A stretch of DNA of 64,000 nt from Spirosoma foliorum (GTDB lineage Bacteria > Bacteroidota > Bacteroidia > Cytophagales > Spirosomataceae), in the NCBI RefSeq assembly GCF_014117325.1, contig NZ_CP059732.1:7505001-7569000 (forward strand), in the 5' to 3' direction. Below are positions 10,701 to 18,673 of this stretch, in pieces (the first letter of the stretch is position 1; each line of letters begins with the position of its first letter). The notes under the pieces were generated by a model. It made no database searches, had not been told where the DNA came from, and worked only from the letters and a program-made list of their open reading frames with translations. The translations under genes and the position numbers were made by a program.

Positions 10701-10941
10701 TGGCAATGCGTATGAAGCAGCGCTCGAAGCCGGTCGGACGCGTCTACGCCCGATTCTGATGACAGCGATCGCTATGATTATTGGGATGCTGCCTATGTCG
10801 TTAGGATTAGGTGAAGGTGGTGAGCAGAATGCTCCGCTGGGACGAGCCGTAATTGGCGGTTTGTTAATGGCGACATTCACAACTCTTTTGTTTGTGCCAG
10901 TTGTGTTTAGCTATCTGGCCCGAAAGAGTAAAACTGTATAA
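7789..10941 (+). CDS. RND efflux permease (AcrB/HAE1-like inner-membrane pump)
   Basis: A 1050-residue proton-driven inner-membrane transporter, typical in length for the RND superfamily. The topology is the expected duplication: a membrane helix near residues 12-30, a large periplasmic loop, a helix bundle near 335-480, a second single helix near 535-555, another periplasmic loop, and a last bundle near 875-1045. The proton-relay aspartates are Asp402 and Asp403 in AIGILVDDATVTIENIHRNE. The C-terminal segment LGLGEGGEQNAPLGRAVIGG is typical of the multidrug/HAE1-like group rather than of heavy-metal CzcA pumps. It is the first gene of a set that continues with the adaptor and outer membrane factor. 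The order (permease first) is unusual, and a DUF952 gene plus an inverted repeat intervene. Substrate cannot be read from sequence. Confidence 0.95.
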   Translation: MWIVRLALEKKYTIAVMALLIMIMGGLAVNQMPTDIFPRINIPVVSVIWGYTGLSTNEMEKMITNFSETSLINNVSDIQRLESQTYNGTAVLKIFFQPSVKIEEALAQVTAISQTILVRMPPGTQPPLIVRYNATDVPVLQLGLSSDSLTEAQITDYAQTRVRPQISTVPGSRLSQAFGGKTRQIAVDLEPDQLIAYNVTPEEVTNAVSAQNLTLPGGSLRLAEREYNVRLNSKPDVITTLNDIPIKTVGGTTVHMRDVANVHDGAAVQSNIVKQDGSKGILMRIVKTGNASTTEIVDKIKNQILPTVRAAAPSNLRIEALFDQSLFVRASIKGVLVEGLIAALLTAALILLFLGSWRSTLIVAISIPLSILSSLVILYLLGETLNIQTLGGLALAIGILVDDATVTIENIHRNEELGMPLRQAILEGAQQIATPTLVSTLTICIVFTSVLFLEGPARFLFGPLAEAVVFAMLASYVLSRTLVPALADLMLKNEGHGAGEHGNKRPNAFARFYNSFNAGFDRFQARYIGALEWVLNNRKSVLAVFLVIIVFTGVLLPFVGRDFFPRVDGGQMRLHLRAPAGTRLESAEQISAKTAEIVREVIPEDEVGSIISNIGLTSERYNFFFSDNSTASSADAELLISLTEERSRPTDDYVREIRARLREEMPDVTYFFLSADIVSQILNFGLTAPIDVQVSGFDRANNLKVARDMQDKIAQIPGLVDVHLHQVLDAPELFLDVDRERAGQFGLTEQRVATNLNISLSGTGQTRPNFWPDPNTGFPYVIAVQTPPYKLDSYDKLLQTPITSNQISPQLLSNVMTMKRTVAPVIINRVNTQPTYDVYASVEKTDLGSVAKALEKISAEYKPQLKPGNVISIRGQVESMESAFTRLGIGIVFAALLVYLLMVVNFQSFRYPFIIITALPGALCGMVWMLFLTGTTFSIPSLMGAIMSVGVATANSILLVSFAKDHLPEVGGNAYEAALEAGRTRLRPILMTAIAMIIGMLPMSLGLGEGGEQNAPLGRAVIGGLLMATFTTLLFVPVVFSYLARKSKTV

Positions 10942-10953
10942 ACTTTTGTCATT

Positions 10954-11025
10954 CCGACGTCAGGAGGAATCTTAAAATTTCCTGATGTATAAGTAAGGAT
11001 ACTTTAAGATTCCTCCTGACGTCGG
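10954..11025. repeat. Palindromic element, GTCATyCCGACG family, copy A
   Basis: Perfect 23-base arms (10954-10976 and 11003-11025) surround a 26-base loop. The arm begins CCGACGTCAGGAGGAATC; the preceding TTTTGTCATT matches the flank of the copies at 34480 and 62361, but on the right side that flank is missing. It lies within the efflux gene set, between the permease and DUF952 genes, so it may attenuate or process the transcript there. Confidence 0.88.
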
Positions 11026-11059
11026 ACCGGGTGGCCGGAGCCATGAAAAAAATAAAGAT

Positions 11060-11359
11060 ATGAGCTTGATTTATCACATCGTTCCTGCTGCCGATTGGGC
11101 CAGTCAGAAAGACTCGCCGAATTATGAAGCTGCCAGTTTACAGACTGAAGGTTTCATCCATTTGTCGCAGAAAGAACAGGTAGGAGCCACGTTGAGCCGT
11201 TATTATGCAACTGTTCCCGATTTACTGCTCTTGCATGTTGATACGACCAAACTGAAGCATGAACTGAAATATGAACTTGCCACGAACAATGAGTTGTTCC
11301 CCCATCTATATGGGCCACTCAATAAAGACGCTGTTATCGAAATAGAACAATTGAACTAA
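11060..11359 (+). CDS. DUF952 family protein
   Basis: A 99-residue soluble protein that matches the DUF952 family over its full length. The N-terminus IYHIVPAADWASQ, the central segment EGFIHLSQKEQVGATLSRYY and the C-terminal PHLYGPLNKDAVIEIEQL are the conserved blocks. The biochemical role of the family is not established, so no function is assigned. It lies between the RND permease and its periplasmic adaptor, 19 bases before the adaptor start, and is probably co-transcribed with them. Nothing suggests it is a pump component, since there is no signal peptide and no membrane segment. Confidence 0.88.
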   Translation: MSLIYHIVPAADWASQKDSPNYEAASLQTEGFIHLSQKEQVGATLSRYYATVPDLLLLHVDTTKLKHELKYELATNNELFPHLYGPLNKDAVIEIEQLN

Positions 11360-11378
11360 TTGTCTTTGAGTTACTTAT

Positions 11379-12482
11379 ATGAAACTAATTCGAATCATTA
11401 TTCCCTTACTGGCACTCACTGCTCTGTTTGTATTTTTCGGAGTACTGCCACGCATTAAGAATACGCAGGAATTAAAAGCGGCATCTGAAGTAGAAAAGAA
11501 CCGCGAGCCCATTGTCAATACCGTTGCGCTGAAACACTCGTCAGACACAACGGGCCTGACGCTGCCTGGCCAGATTCAGCCATACCGGCAAACACCTTTG
11601 TACGCTCGTACGCAGGGCTTTCTGCGTCGATGGTATGCCGATATTGGTGCCCAGGTAAAACAAGGACAAATCTTGGCGACGATCGACGTGCCCGAACTTG
11701 ATCAGGATATTGCTCGTGCTCAAGCGGATCAGCAATTAGCACAAACTAATTTGGAGCGTTTGCAAAGCGTGCAATTACCTGGTGCCATCGCGAAACAGGA
11801 TGTCGATACCCGCCAATCGGGTGTTGCCGTAGCTAAGGCTAACCTGGGTCGGTTACAGGCGTTGAAGGATTTACAGCAAATCCGTGCTCCTTTTAGTGGG
11901 GTCATTACCAGTCGGACGGCTGAAAATGGCGTAATTGTATCGCCGGGAGCCGGCCAGCCGCTGTTTACCCTTTCTGAACTGGGAACATTGCGGGTATTTG
12001 TTGATGTGCCACAGACCTATTATCGGTACATAAAAATTGGTATGCCTGCTACGGTTGTTGTTCCTGAGTTAAAGAACCAGAAATTTATGGGTAAAGTAGT
12101 TCGGACGTCGGGCGCTTTACGGAACGACTCACGGACGCTGTTAGCCGAAGTAGTGATCCCGAATCCCAAACAGGCCCTTCCATCTGGTTTGTACAGTCAG
12201 GTGAAATTTGATATGATTGCGGCTACGGCACCCATTTTGATTCCAGCCAATGCGTTGCAAATAACATCCGAAGGCCCACGAGTGGTGGTGGTTGATCCAG
12301 ACCAGCGAGTGCGTTTCGTTCCAATTACATTAGGCCGAGACTATGGTACCACGCTCGAAGCGACAAATGGCCTGACCGGACAGGAAACCGTAGTAACTAA
12401 TCCGAATGATCGACTCCACGAGGGTCAGAAAGTTCGATTCCGGAAAGGGAATGTTGCCGAAAAAACCGTAGCCCAACGATGA
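11379..12482 (+). CDS. Efflux RND periplasmic adaptor subunit (HlyD/MFP family)
   Basis: A 367-residue membrane fusion protein that links the inner-membrane pump to the outer-membrane channel. An N-terminal membrane anchor (residues 4-24) without lipobox is followed by a split biotinyl/lipoyl domain (GFLRRWYADIGAQVKQGQIL, about 80-100, and QIRAPFSGVITSRTAENGVI, about 165-190) around a short coiled-coil hairpin (about 105-160). A beta-barrel domain (about 200-280) and a membrane-proximal domain ending near residue 355 follow. Size is typical of RND adaptors. The stop overlaps the outer membrane factor start by four bases (ATGA), implying translational coupling. Confidence 0.94.
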   Translation: MKLIRIIIPLLALTALFVFFGVLPRIKNTQELKAASEVEKNREPIVNTVALKHSSDTTGLTLPGQIQPYRQTPLYARTQGFLRRWYADIGAQVKQGQILATIDVPELDQDIARAQADQQLAQTNLERLQSVQLPGAIAKQDVDTRQSGVAVAKANLGRLQALKDLQQIRAPFSGVITSRTAENGVIVSPGAGQPLFTLSELGTLRVFVDVPQTYYRYIKIGMPATVVVPELKNQKFMGKVVRTSGALRNDSRTLLAEVVIPNPKQALPSGLYSQVKFDMIAATAPILIPANALQITSEGPRVVVVDPDQRVRFVPITLGRDYGTTLEATNGLTGQETVVTNPNDRLHEGQKVRFRKGNVAEKTVAQR

Positions 12483-13996
12483 AAAAAAGTAGTCTAGCCG
12501 TTAGTGTTTATCTTGTTGCAGTTGGTACTGCGATTTATTGTAACCAAGTTAGTGCACAAACAACACCCATTAGCCCACCAGGTGGTTCAGTAACCGTTCA
12601 ACCAGGCAATGGGTCGACCAATACACCTGGAGTTGTTCAGCCTCAGTCGGCTGCAACAGGTGCTGCAAATGCGCAAGCGCCCCTTGTAACGTCGGGTTCT
12701 ACTACCGCTGATCTGTCTCCTACGATGACGACCAGCGGTTTCCGTCGCTTTGGTGATCCATTGCTGGAATCGCTGATTCAGTTGGGTTTAGACAATAGCC
12801 CCAATTTACGGGCGGCTCTTAGTCGCGTTGAAGAAGCCCGAATTCGCGTGCGGGTGGCCCAATCCTTCTTGTCGCCTTCTTTGCGGAGTTCGGCCCTGAT
12901 TACCACCCAGAGTCTCTCACAGCACCGGCCATTAGCGCTGGCAACGGCGGCACCCGATGAAACTCCCCGGTTTCAGTTGAATACGTTTCAGCTATTGCCA
13001 ATTGATGCCAGCTATGAACTGGATTTGTTCAAACGAATCCGGAATACCATTGCCGTCACTGATTTGCAGGCGCAGGCTAGCATGGCCGACTATCAGACGT
13101 TTCGCCTAACGCTGGCATCCGACATTGCCCGGACCTATTTGCTCATTCGGGGCAACGACGCTGAACAAGCCGTTTTTCGTCGGAATATTCAATCGCGTGA
13201 TACGACGTTATCCATTCTTCGGGAGCGTTTCCGGGTTGGTCTGATTAACCAGATCGACGTGCAACGTGCCGAAACTGATTATGCAGGTTTACAAGTAACG
13301 CTCAAAGGTCTGGAACGGGCTCGCGTTGAGCTGGTTAATGGCTTATCGCAGCTTTGTGCGCAGGACCCTAATCAGTTTTCGGTGCCTAATGGTGCTTTGC
13401 CAGCAACAGTGCCAAGTTATCCCTATACCAGCGTATCGCCAGAGCAATTACAACACCGTCCTGATCTGGTGCAATTCATTCGGCAGAATCAGATCGCGGC
13501 TGCACAGGTCACAGTTCAGCAAAATAGTACAATGCCGCGCGTAAACCTGGTTGGTTCCGCAGGTTTACTATCGGGCCGGATTGGTCCATGGATAAATCCG
13601 ACCAGCGCAACGTACATACTAGGCTTCAATGCCTCGGTCCCCCTTTATGAAGGCCATCGGGCGCGGCAGAACATAGCCCTCGCGAAACAGGCAATCCAGA
13701 GCAATCAGCAAACGTACCTGCAGGCAATTCAGTTAGCTCAACGCGATGCCGAAACGGCGCTCGATAACCTTACGTTGTTACGTCAGCAGATTGACTTGCA
13801 AGGTCAAACGCTGACATTAGCTCGCCGGACGGAACAGTATAACCGCGAACTTTACGTTCGAGGATTGGCTACGTATCTGGAAGTGCTTGATGCCCAACGA
13901 ACTATTCTGACAACCGAACAACAGTTAGTACAGCTTCGGAGCCAGGAGTCACAATATGCCGTTGCGTTGTTGCGTGCGGTTGGGGGAGACTGGTAG
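12479..13996 (+). CDS. Outer membrane factor, TolC/NodT-type efflux channel
   Basis: A 505-residue outer-membrane channel protein with a signal peptide ending near VSAQ (residue 26). A Gly/Ser/Thr-rich, low-complexity stretch (about 30-75) precedes two OEP repeats. The first begins FGDPLLESLIQLGLDNSPNL and the second follows the segment QHRPDLVQFIRQNQIAAAQV; both contain the long helices that form the periplasmic tunnel. There is no lipobox cysteine, unlike many NodT-family members. It overlaps the adaptor stop by four bases and is the last gene of the operon, followed by a terminator-like hairpin at 14050-14088. Confidence 0.94.
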   Translation: MKKSSLAVSVYLVAVGTAIYCNQVSAQTTPISPPGGSVTVQPGNGSTNTPGVVQPQSAATGAANAQAPLVTSGSTTADLSPTMTTSGFRRFGDPLLESLIQLGLDNSPNLRAALSRVEEARIRVRVAQSFLSPSLRSSALITTQSLSQHRPLALATAAPDETPRFQLNTFQLLPIDASYELDLFKRIRNTIAVTDLQAQASMADYQTFRLTLASDIARTYLLIRGNDAEQAVFRRNIQSRDTTLSILRERFRVGLINQIDVQRAETDYAGLQVTLKGLERARVELVNGLSQLCAQDPNQFSVPNGALPATVPSYPYTSVSPEQLQHRPDLVQFIRQNQIAAAQVTVQQNSTMPRVNLVGSAGLLSGRIGPWINPTSATYILGFNASVPLYEGHRARQNIALAKQAIQSNQQTYLQAIQLAQRDAETALDNLTLLRQQIDLQGQTLTLARRTEQYNRELYVRGLATYLEVLDAQRTILTTEQQLVQLRSQESQYAVALLRAVGGDW

Positions 13997-14049
13997 TCAG
14001 GAAAAGTGGCTTGCTGAGGTCAGCCCAGTCACTAAATTAATAGATGAGC

Positions 14050-14088
14050 AAAAAGACAGTATTCTTTGCTAAAGGGTACTGCTTTTTT
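14050..14088 (+). terminator. Terminator-like hairpin after the RND operon
   Basis: AAAAAGACAGTA (14050-14061) pairs imperfectly with TACTGCTTTTTT (14077-14088), and the T-run lies in the second arm, as expected for a terminator on the plus strand. Confidence 0.55.
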
Positions 14089-14114
14089 GTGATTTTTAGG
14101 TCAAATCACTAGTG

Positions 14115-14122
14115 TATCTTTG
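14115..14122 (+). promoter_or_regulatory. Candidate -7 promoter element in the manC leader
   Basis: TATCTTTG is a perfect TAnnTTTG match and equals the element in front of tRNA-Leu. A T-rich run (about 14092-14097) stands at -33 spacing but lacks the G. If used, the manC leader would be about 230 bases. The rest of the 363-base gap (13997-14359) holds no gene that I can see. Confidence 0.35.
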
Positions 14123-14359
14123 CTGATGGAATACCCCTTGGTCTGTGTTAAGAAAATTAATGAATTATTAAAAGAAAATACTTGAAGATACTAATAACTA
14201 GTATTGGTAAATATATTCTGCTTGAGTTTACGTGTAAATTGTCAACTTTATTGGAGAGCCACTCAGTCGAGCGTCGGCCCTGCGATAAGAATACTAAACT
14301 TTTCTGGTATAAAAACGATAAGATAATAGCAACTTTGTTATAAAATTAGGTCAATATCA

Positions 14360-15445
14360 ATGAATCATACGTATGTCATTATTATGGCGGGGGGCGTCGG
14401 AACACGATTCTGGCCTTTCAGCCGAACAAGTTATCCTAAGCAATTCCACGATGTTCTCGGCACAGGCCGAACACTACTTCAACAAACGGCCGATCGCTTT
14501 AATGGTATTTGCCCCCCCGAAAATATTTATATAGTTACCAGTTCACTCTACAAAGACCTTTGTCAGGAGCAGTTACCACAGCTTTCGGATGATCAGGTTT
14601 TGTGTGAACCAATTGCCCGGAACACGGCTCCCTGCGTTGCCTATGCCTGTTATAAAATAGCCCAGCAAGATCCGGAAGCGAATATTGTCGTTGCTCCTGC
14701 CGATCATATTATCCTGAAAGAAGAAGAGTTTCAGCGTACGATTCAAAAGGCGCTGGAAGCTACGAAAGAGCAGGAGATTTTGGTAACGCTTGGTATTCAG
14801 CCAAGCCGACCTGATACTGGCTATGGTTATATCCAATACATTCCCGAATCGGGCGAGGGTATTAAAAACCAACGTCCGTTGCGGGTAAAAACATTTACCG
14901 AAAAGCCACACCTTGAACTGGCACAACAGTTTGTCGAAAGTGGCGAATTCGTTTGGAATGCAGGTATTTTCGTCTGGAATGCCCAGACAATTATCAACGC
15001 ATTTGAGGCATACTTACCCGAAGTTGCCGAAATTTTTGAAGAAGGAAAAGGCGCTTATTACACCGAGAAAGAAAGTGCGTTTGTCGATAAGGCATACTCG
15101 CTTACGAAGAGCATCTCTATCGATAATGGCATCATGGAGAAAGCTCAAAACGTATATGTTGTTCTGAGTGATTTTGGCTGGTCGGATTTGGGCACCTGGA
15201 AATCTTTGTATGAAGTATCGGATAAGAACGAAGACTTCAATGTGGTTGACGGTCATATCATGCTTTACGATACCAAAAATTGCATTATCAAAACGCCAAA
15301 AGATCGCCTGGTCGTGGTGAATGGCCTGGATGGCTATATTGTGGCTGAATACGACAACGTTCTGATGATCTGCCGCAAGGAGGAAGAACAGAAAGTGAAG
15401 AACTTTGTCGCCGATGCTAAAGAACGAGGCACGGAGTTTGTTTAG
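14360..15445 (+). CDS. manC: Mannose-1-phosphate guanylyltransferase
   Basis: This cytoplasmic nucleotidyltransferase makes GDP-mannose from mannose-1-phosphate and GTP, feeding glycan and capsule synthesis. The nucleotide-binding signature MAGGVGTRFWPFSR is at residues 10-23, followed by the ARNTAPC segment (IARNTAPCVAYACYK) and the sugar-binding FTEKP motif. At 361 residues it is the single-domain type, without the C-terminal phosphomannose isomerase domain of long ManC/AlgA proteins. It is transcribed alone. The glycan cluster at 27-32 kb, with a DPM-type glycosyltransferase, is a plausible consumer of its product. Confidence 0.93.
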   Translation: MNHTYVIIMAGGVGTRFWPFSRTSYPKQFHDVLGTGRTLLQQTADRFNGICPPENIYIVTSSLYKDLCQEQLPQLSDDQVLCEPIARNTAPCVAYACYKIAQQDPEANIVVAPADHIILKEEEFQRTIQKALEATKEQEILVTLGIQPSRPDTGYGYIQYIPESGEGIKNQRPLRVKTFTEKPHLELAQQFVESGEFVWNAGIFVWNAQTIINAFEAYLPEVAEIFEEGKGAYYTEKESAFVDKAYSLTKSISIDNGIMEKAQNVYVVLSDFGWSDLGTWKSLYEVSDKNEDFNVVDGHIMLYDTKNCIIKTPKDRLVVVNGLDGYIVAEYDNVLMICRKEEEQKVKNFVADAKERGTEFV

Positions 15446-15456
15446 GATGGCGTAAG

Positions 15457-15537
15457 ATCTTCCCGAATAGCTTACCTGTTCGGGAAGATTGTCTACGAAC
15501 AAAACCGACTGGGCAATGACTCAAACCGTCTGTTCGT
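15457..15537. repeat. Two hairpins between manC and a lipoprotein gene
   Basis: ATCTTCCCGAA (15457-15467) pairs with TTCGGGAAGAT (15479-15489). A second, weaker one, ACGAACA (15495-15501) with TGTTCGT (15531-15537), follows. Neither has a U-run. They may form the manC transcript end. Confidence 0.6.
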
Positions 15538-15563
15538 TAGCCTTATAAGCTGCTGATTAACTC

Positions 15564-16136
15564 GTGAAAAAAGTTCTCTACCTAAGCCTAACCTTACTTC
15601 TGGCAACTCTGCTCATAGAGTGTAAAGAATCGGATGCTAATTTTTCGCCCGGTGCAAGTGATCCCCGCATTGCAGGTACGTGGCGCCTTGTTGAGCGATT
15701 ATACCCCGTAATTGTCAATGATACCTTGATTGACTCGGTCTCAGTGGGTGATTATTATAAAATCGACTCGACTTTTGTCAATAATCAATACGTGATCGAT
15801 TCTGTCCTGGTAAAAGCCCATTTTGAAAAAGACACGATTATCACGACAAAATCAGTTGACCGTACGGGTCGCTACTCCGATCGCCTGCCACAAACATTAA
15901 CGTTTAATACGGATGGCAAGTTAAGCGCCAAGGGAGACACAATGTCGTACTACTACCCAATCAAGTATTTCTTGGTCGATAAAACATATCCCGACAGTCT
16001 ATTCCTTAATCTGTATATTACGACTAATCGGGCTAATGTCTACTTTCAGCAGGGATTGAAGTTTAATGCAGATACGATGCTGCTTCAGCCCCGATGTGAA
16101 CGGCGTTGTTATTCAAAGTTCGTTCGGGTGAAATAA
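15564..16136 (+). CDS. Small lipoprotein, function unknown
   Basis: A 190-residue protein with a GTG start and a lipoprotein signal peptide (lipobox LIEC, Cys about residue 20). After the cysteine comes IAGTWRLVERLYPVIVN, resembling the first strand of lipocalin-like domains found in many small Bacteroidota lipoproteins. The rest is rich in Asp, Ser, Thr and Tyr and predicted mostly beta. It contains alternating DSV/DST/DTI repeats in residues 48-100. No catalytic motif is visible. The neighbour on the opposite strand is another small lipoprotein, with only 11 bases between the two stops. An outer-membrane or periplasmic location follows from the signal. Confidence 0.8.
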   Translation: MKKVLYLSLTLLLATLLIECKESDANFSPGASDPRIAGTWRLVERLYPVIVNDTLIDSVSVGDYYKIDSTFVNNQYVIDSVLVKAHFEKDTIITTKSVDRTGRYSDRLPQTLTFNTDGKLSAKGDTMSYYYPIKYFLVDKTYPDSLFLNLYITTNRANVYFQQGLKFNADTMLLQPRCERRCYSKFVRVK

Positions 16137-16147
16137 ACTTCGACAAC

Positions 16148-16591
16148 TCACTCTTTTGTTGCGGTAAAGCTCACGGTTGAATTGTTAAATGGATAATTCG
16201 TAAACGTTAAGCTTGTGCTTGTCCAACTGCCCACTTTAGTTGTGCCCGAATACAAATCAATGGCGTTGCCCGACCGCTGTAACGAAAGCGTTTTCAATTC
16301 CGAAAAAGCGGTGCTCCCGGATGCACTGGCAGTCATGTAAGATAATGTGACGTTTACTACATCCAGCGCGGTTCCAGTAGGTACTATAACAACCAACCCA
16401 TTGACAATCGAAATCGGTTGTGTGCTTCCACTTGCCGTAATGGTTGTAACGATATATCGACCGGATATGGCAGATGCTAGATTAGGGTCTGGTGCTGGTA
16501 TCGACTCAGTTTTTTTGCAGCCAGTTAGGGATAACAAACTTATGGTGAAGATTAGTAGCCAGGATGAAAGTGGGTTTAACGTAAGGCGCAT
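16148..16591 (-). CDS. Small lipoprotein, function unknown
   Basis: A 147-residue lipoprotein with a hydrophobic signal and lipobox SLTGC (Cys about residue 25). The mature part is Ser/Thr-rich and predicted all-beta (SGRYIVTTITASGS, VVNVTLSYMTASAS), in the style of lipocalin-like or adhesin-like small domains, without recognised catalytic residues. It starts 20 bases after the stop of the cyclase-family gene on the same strand, so the two may be co-transcribed. No functional link to the cyclase can be read from the sequence. Confidence 0.78.
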   Translation of the reverse strand: MRLTLNPLSSWLLIFTISLLSLTGCKKTESIPAPDPNLASAISGRYIVTTITASGSTQPISIVNGLVVIVPTGTALDVVNVTLSYMTASASGSTAFSELKTLSLQRSGNAIDLYSGTTKVGSWTSTSLTFTNYPFNNSTVSFTATKE

Positions 16592-16611
16592 AAAAGTATA
16601 AGAAGTTAGGC

Positions 16612-17499
16612 TTAGTAAACAGTGGCCATTGCGCGTACCGGAAATGTTCCAACACCTTTAAACTTAGGCGGAACGGCGCTAAACGTAAAGCCTGTTTGGG
16701 GCACTAGCGCCAAGTTGCACAAATGTTCGACAATCAAAATATCGGCTCCTAACAAGGTTGTGTGTACCGGGCGGCTTTTGCCGGTTGTATCATCAATATT
16801 GTGCGAGTCAATCCCAACTAACTTAACGCCACAATCGCGTAGATAGGCCGCAGCATCAGCGGTCAGAAACGGGTGATTTTCGTAGTAAGTTTCAGTGTTC
16901 CAGAATTCATCCCAGCCCGTATGAATTAAAACGGCGCGGTTCCGAAGTTCATAATTCAGTAAATGAGCTTCTGTAACGGCCAGTGTTTCGGAATAAGGTA
17001 CGCTTATAACAATGCCTTCCAGATTTGTAAATGCTTCCAGACCTACTTCTGATAAGTCTTTCCCGTGCTCAAACCGATGAAACGGGCAATCCAGATAGGT
17101 ACCTGTATTGGTCACCATCTCAATTTTGCCAATTTGGAACTCCGTGCCTGCTTCATAAAACTGGCGCGAGTTTTCGCGACTCAGGTAGTCACAAACAATA
17201 GGGGCGGGGAGCCCTTTATAGGTAACCAGACCCGCTTCAATTGTATGACTCAAGTCAATAAGCCGATTTCGCCTTCCCGTTTTTTCGGTCGATGCGCGTT
17301 TGTGTGCTTCGGTTATAATTTCTTTATTGAGAATACGGGCCTGACCAACCATTAGTAGGCGTAAATCAGCAATAACGTAATCTATTAGGGCCTGATCCGA
17401 AATCGTCTCGCCTTCAATATCCAGTCGGAAATCTTCCCCTTTTAAACTACCCCCATTGGTAAAGTAGAACTCAAAATCGAACTTAACTCGTTTCTGCAT
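16612..17499 (-). CDS. Cyclase-family protein (kynurenine formamidase-like) with altered metal motif
   Basis: A 295-residue protein of the cyclase family, whose characterised members are metal-dependent amidohydrolases such as kynurenine formamidase and isatin hydrolase. The core runs from LIDLSHTIEAGLVTYKG (about residue 80) to the end. The usual HxGTHxDxPxH signature reads NTGTYLDCPFH here: Asn131 and Tyr135 replace two metal-binding histidines, while Asp137 and His141 are kept. Related actinobacterial and Bacteroidota proteins with GTYxDxPFHR exist to my recollection, so this may be a coherent subfamily with different metal binding. An extra N-terminal segment of about 75 residues precedes the core. 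Substrate is unknown. Confidence 0.82.
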   Translation of the reverse strand: MQKRVKFDFEFYFTNGGSLKGEDFRLDIEGETISDQALIDYVIADLRLLMVGQARILNKEIITEAHKRASTEKTGRRNRLIDLSHTIEAGLVTYKGLPAPIVCDYLSRENSRQFYEAGTEFQIGKIEMVTNTGTYLDCPFHRFEHGKDLSEVGLEAFTNLEGIVISVPYSETLAVTEAHLLNYELRNRAVLIHTGWDEFWNTETYYENHPFLTADAAAYLRDCGVKLVGIDSHNIDDTTGKSRPVHTTLLGADILIVEHLCNLALVPQTGFTFSAVPPKFKGVGTFPVRAMATVY

Positions 17500-17511
17500 T
17501 TGTAGATTCGT

Positions 17512-17633
17512 CTCTGGCGCGAGTATTTACTCGTGCCCATAATAGAGCCAGCATTCGCTGGCACAATAGGTTACTGAGTACGTCAGCGAATGCTGGCTTT
17601 ATTATAGGGCACGAGTGAATACTCGCGCCAGAG
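17512..17633. repeat. Long composite inverted repeat between cyclase and thiL genes
   Basis: Arms of about 50 bases (17512-17562 and 17583-17633) pair with only a few mismatches and one 1-base offset. Within each arm are smaller palindromes (GAGTAtTTACTC; GCCAGC/GCTGGC), so several folds compete. It lies 12 bases upstream of the cyclase start and just after the thiL stop, on an all-minus stretch, so it is read through or terminates there. Confidence 0.88.
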
Positions 17634-17640
17634 TTTGAAA

Positions 17641-18666
17641 TCAGCTTTTCCTCTCCCAGCCTTGTGCCCGAATAGGCGTTTGTTGGCCAGCTTTTGTGGA
17701 TAAAACAAGTTGGTTTGGGTCGGGCGTTAGGTAGCCGATGGCCGTAATGCGGGCGTTGGTTTCCAATTTTTCAAACGCCTGCGGACGAACCGTAAATAAT
17801 AGCTCATAGTCCTCACCACCATTCAACGCGGCCGTCACCGGACTTATCTTGAACTCGTCGGCAGCCAAATGCGTCTGGTCATCTATCGGTAAGTTTTCGT
17901 CAAAAATTACCGCTCCCGTACCCGATTGCTGACAAAGATGGAGTAGTTCAGAAGCTAATCCATCCGAAATATCGATCATAGCCGTAGGCCGAATGCCGAG
18001 ATCACGAAGCTCATGAACCATATCGGTGCGGGCATCGGGGCGAAGTTGACGCTGAACCAGATAGGCTCGCTCTTCCGACAAATTGGGTTGCATATTCGGG
18101 TCAGCGAGAAACACCTGTTTTTCGCGTTCTAACAACTGCAAACCCAGATAAGCGGCACCCAAATCGCCCGTTACGCAAATTACGTCGTTTGGCTGGGCTG
18201 TATTTCGGTACGTAATTAAATCCTTAGGGACTTTTCCCAGAACGGAGACGGAAATAATTAACCCCGAACGAGAGGAAGTCGTATCGCCCCCAACTAAATC
18301 TACATTGTAGGCTTCGCAGGCCGCCCGGATACCTTCGTACAGCTCATCGATAGCCTCAACGGGGAATCGGCTGCTTAATCCAATACTAATTGTTGCCTGT
18401 ATGGGTAAACCATTCATGGCGGCAATATCTGATACGCCAAAGGTTACAGCTTTATAACCGAGATGTTTCAGCGGTACGTAGGTTAGGTCAAAATGAATAC
18501 CCTCTACGAGCATGTCGGTGGTAAGTAAGCCGTATTCATCGCCCCAGTCAAACACAGCGGCATCGTCGCCAATACCACGTATGGTTTCAGGGTGTGTAGG
18601 TTGAGAGGTAGCCTGCCGAATTCGTTCAATTAATCCGATTTCGCCAAGTGTATTTAAGTCTGTCAT
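17641..18666 (-). CDS. thiL: Thiamine-monophosphate kinase
   Basis: A cytoplasmic ATP-dependent kinase that makes thiamine diphosphate, the last step of TPP synthesis. The start chosen is the ATG at 18666 (MTDLNTLGEIGLIERI). The upstream in-frame start at 18711 only adds 15 residues encoded by an inverted repeat. Signatures of the AIR-synthase/PurM-like fold are clear: RGIGDDAAVFD and LLTTDMLVEGIHFDL near the N-terminus, VDLVGGDTTSS in the middle, IDISDGLASELLHLC, and NGGEDYELLFTV near the C-terminus. About 341 residues is normal for ThiL. No other thiamine gene and no TPP riboswitch are visible nearby. Confidence 0.95.
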   Translation of the reverse strand: MTDLNTLGEIGLIERIRQATSQPTHPETIRGIGDDAAVFDWGDEYGLLTTDMLVEGIHFDLTYVPLKHLGYKAVTFGVSDIAAMNGLPIQATISIGLSSRFPVEAIDELYEGIRAACEAYNVDLVGGDTTSSRSGLIISVSVLGKVPKDLITYRNTAQPNDVICVTGDLGAAYLGLQLLEREKQVFLADPNMQPNLSEERAYLVQRQLRPDARTDMVHELRDLGIRPTAMIDISDGLASELLHLCQQSGTGAVIFDENLPIDDQTHLAADEFKISPVTAALNGGEDYELLFTVRPQAFEKLETNARITAIGYLTPDPNQLVLSTKAGQQTPIRAQGWERKS

Positions 18667-18673
18667 GATAACT

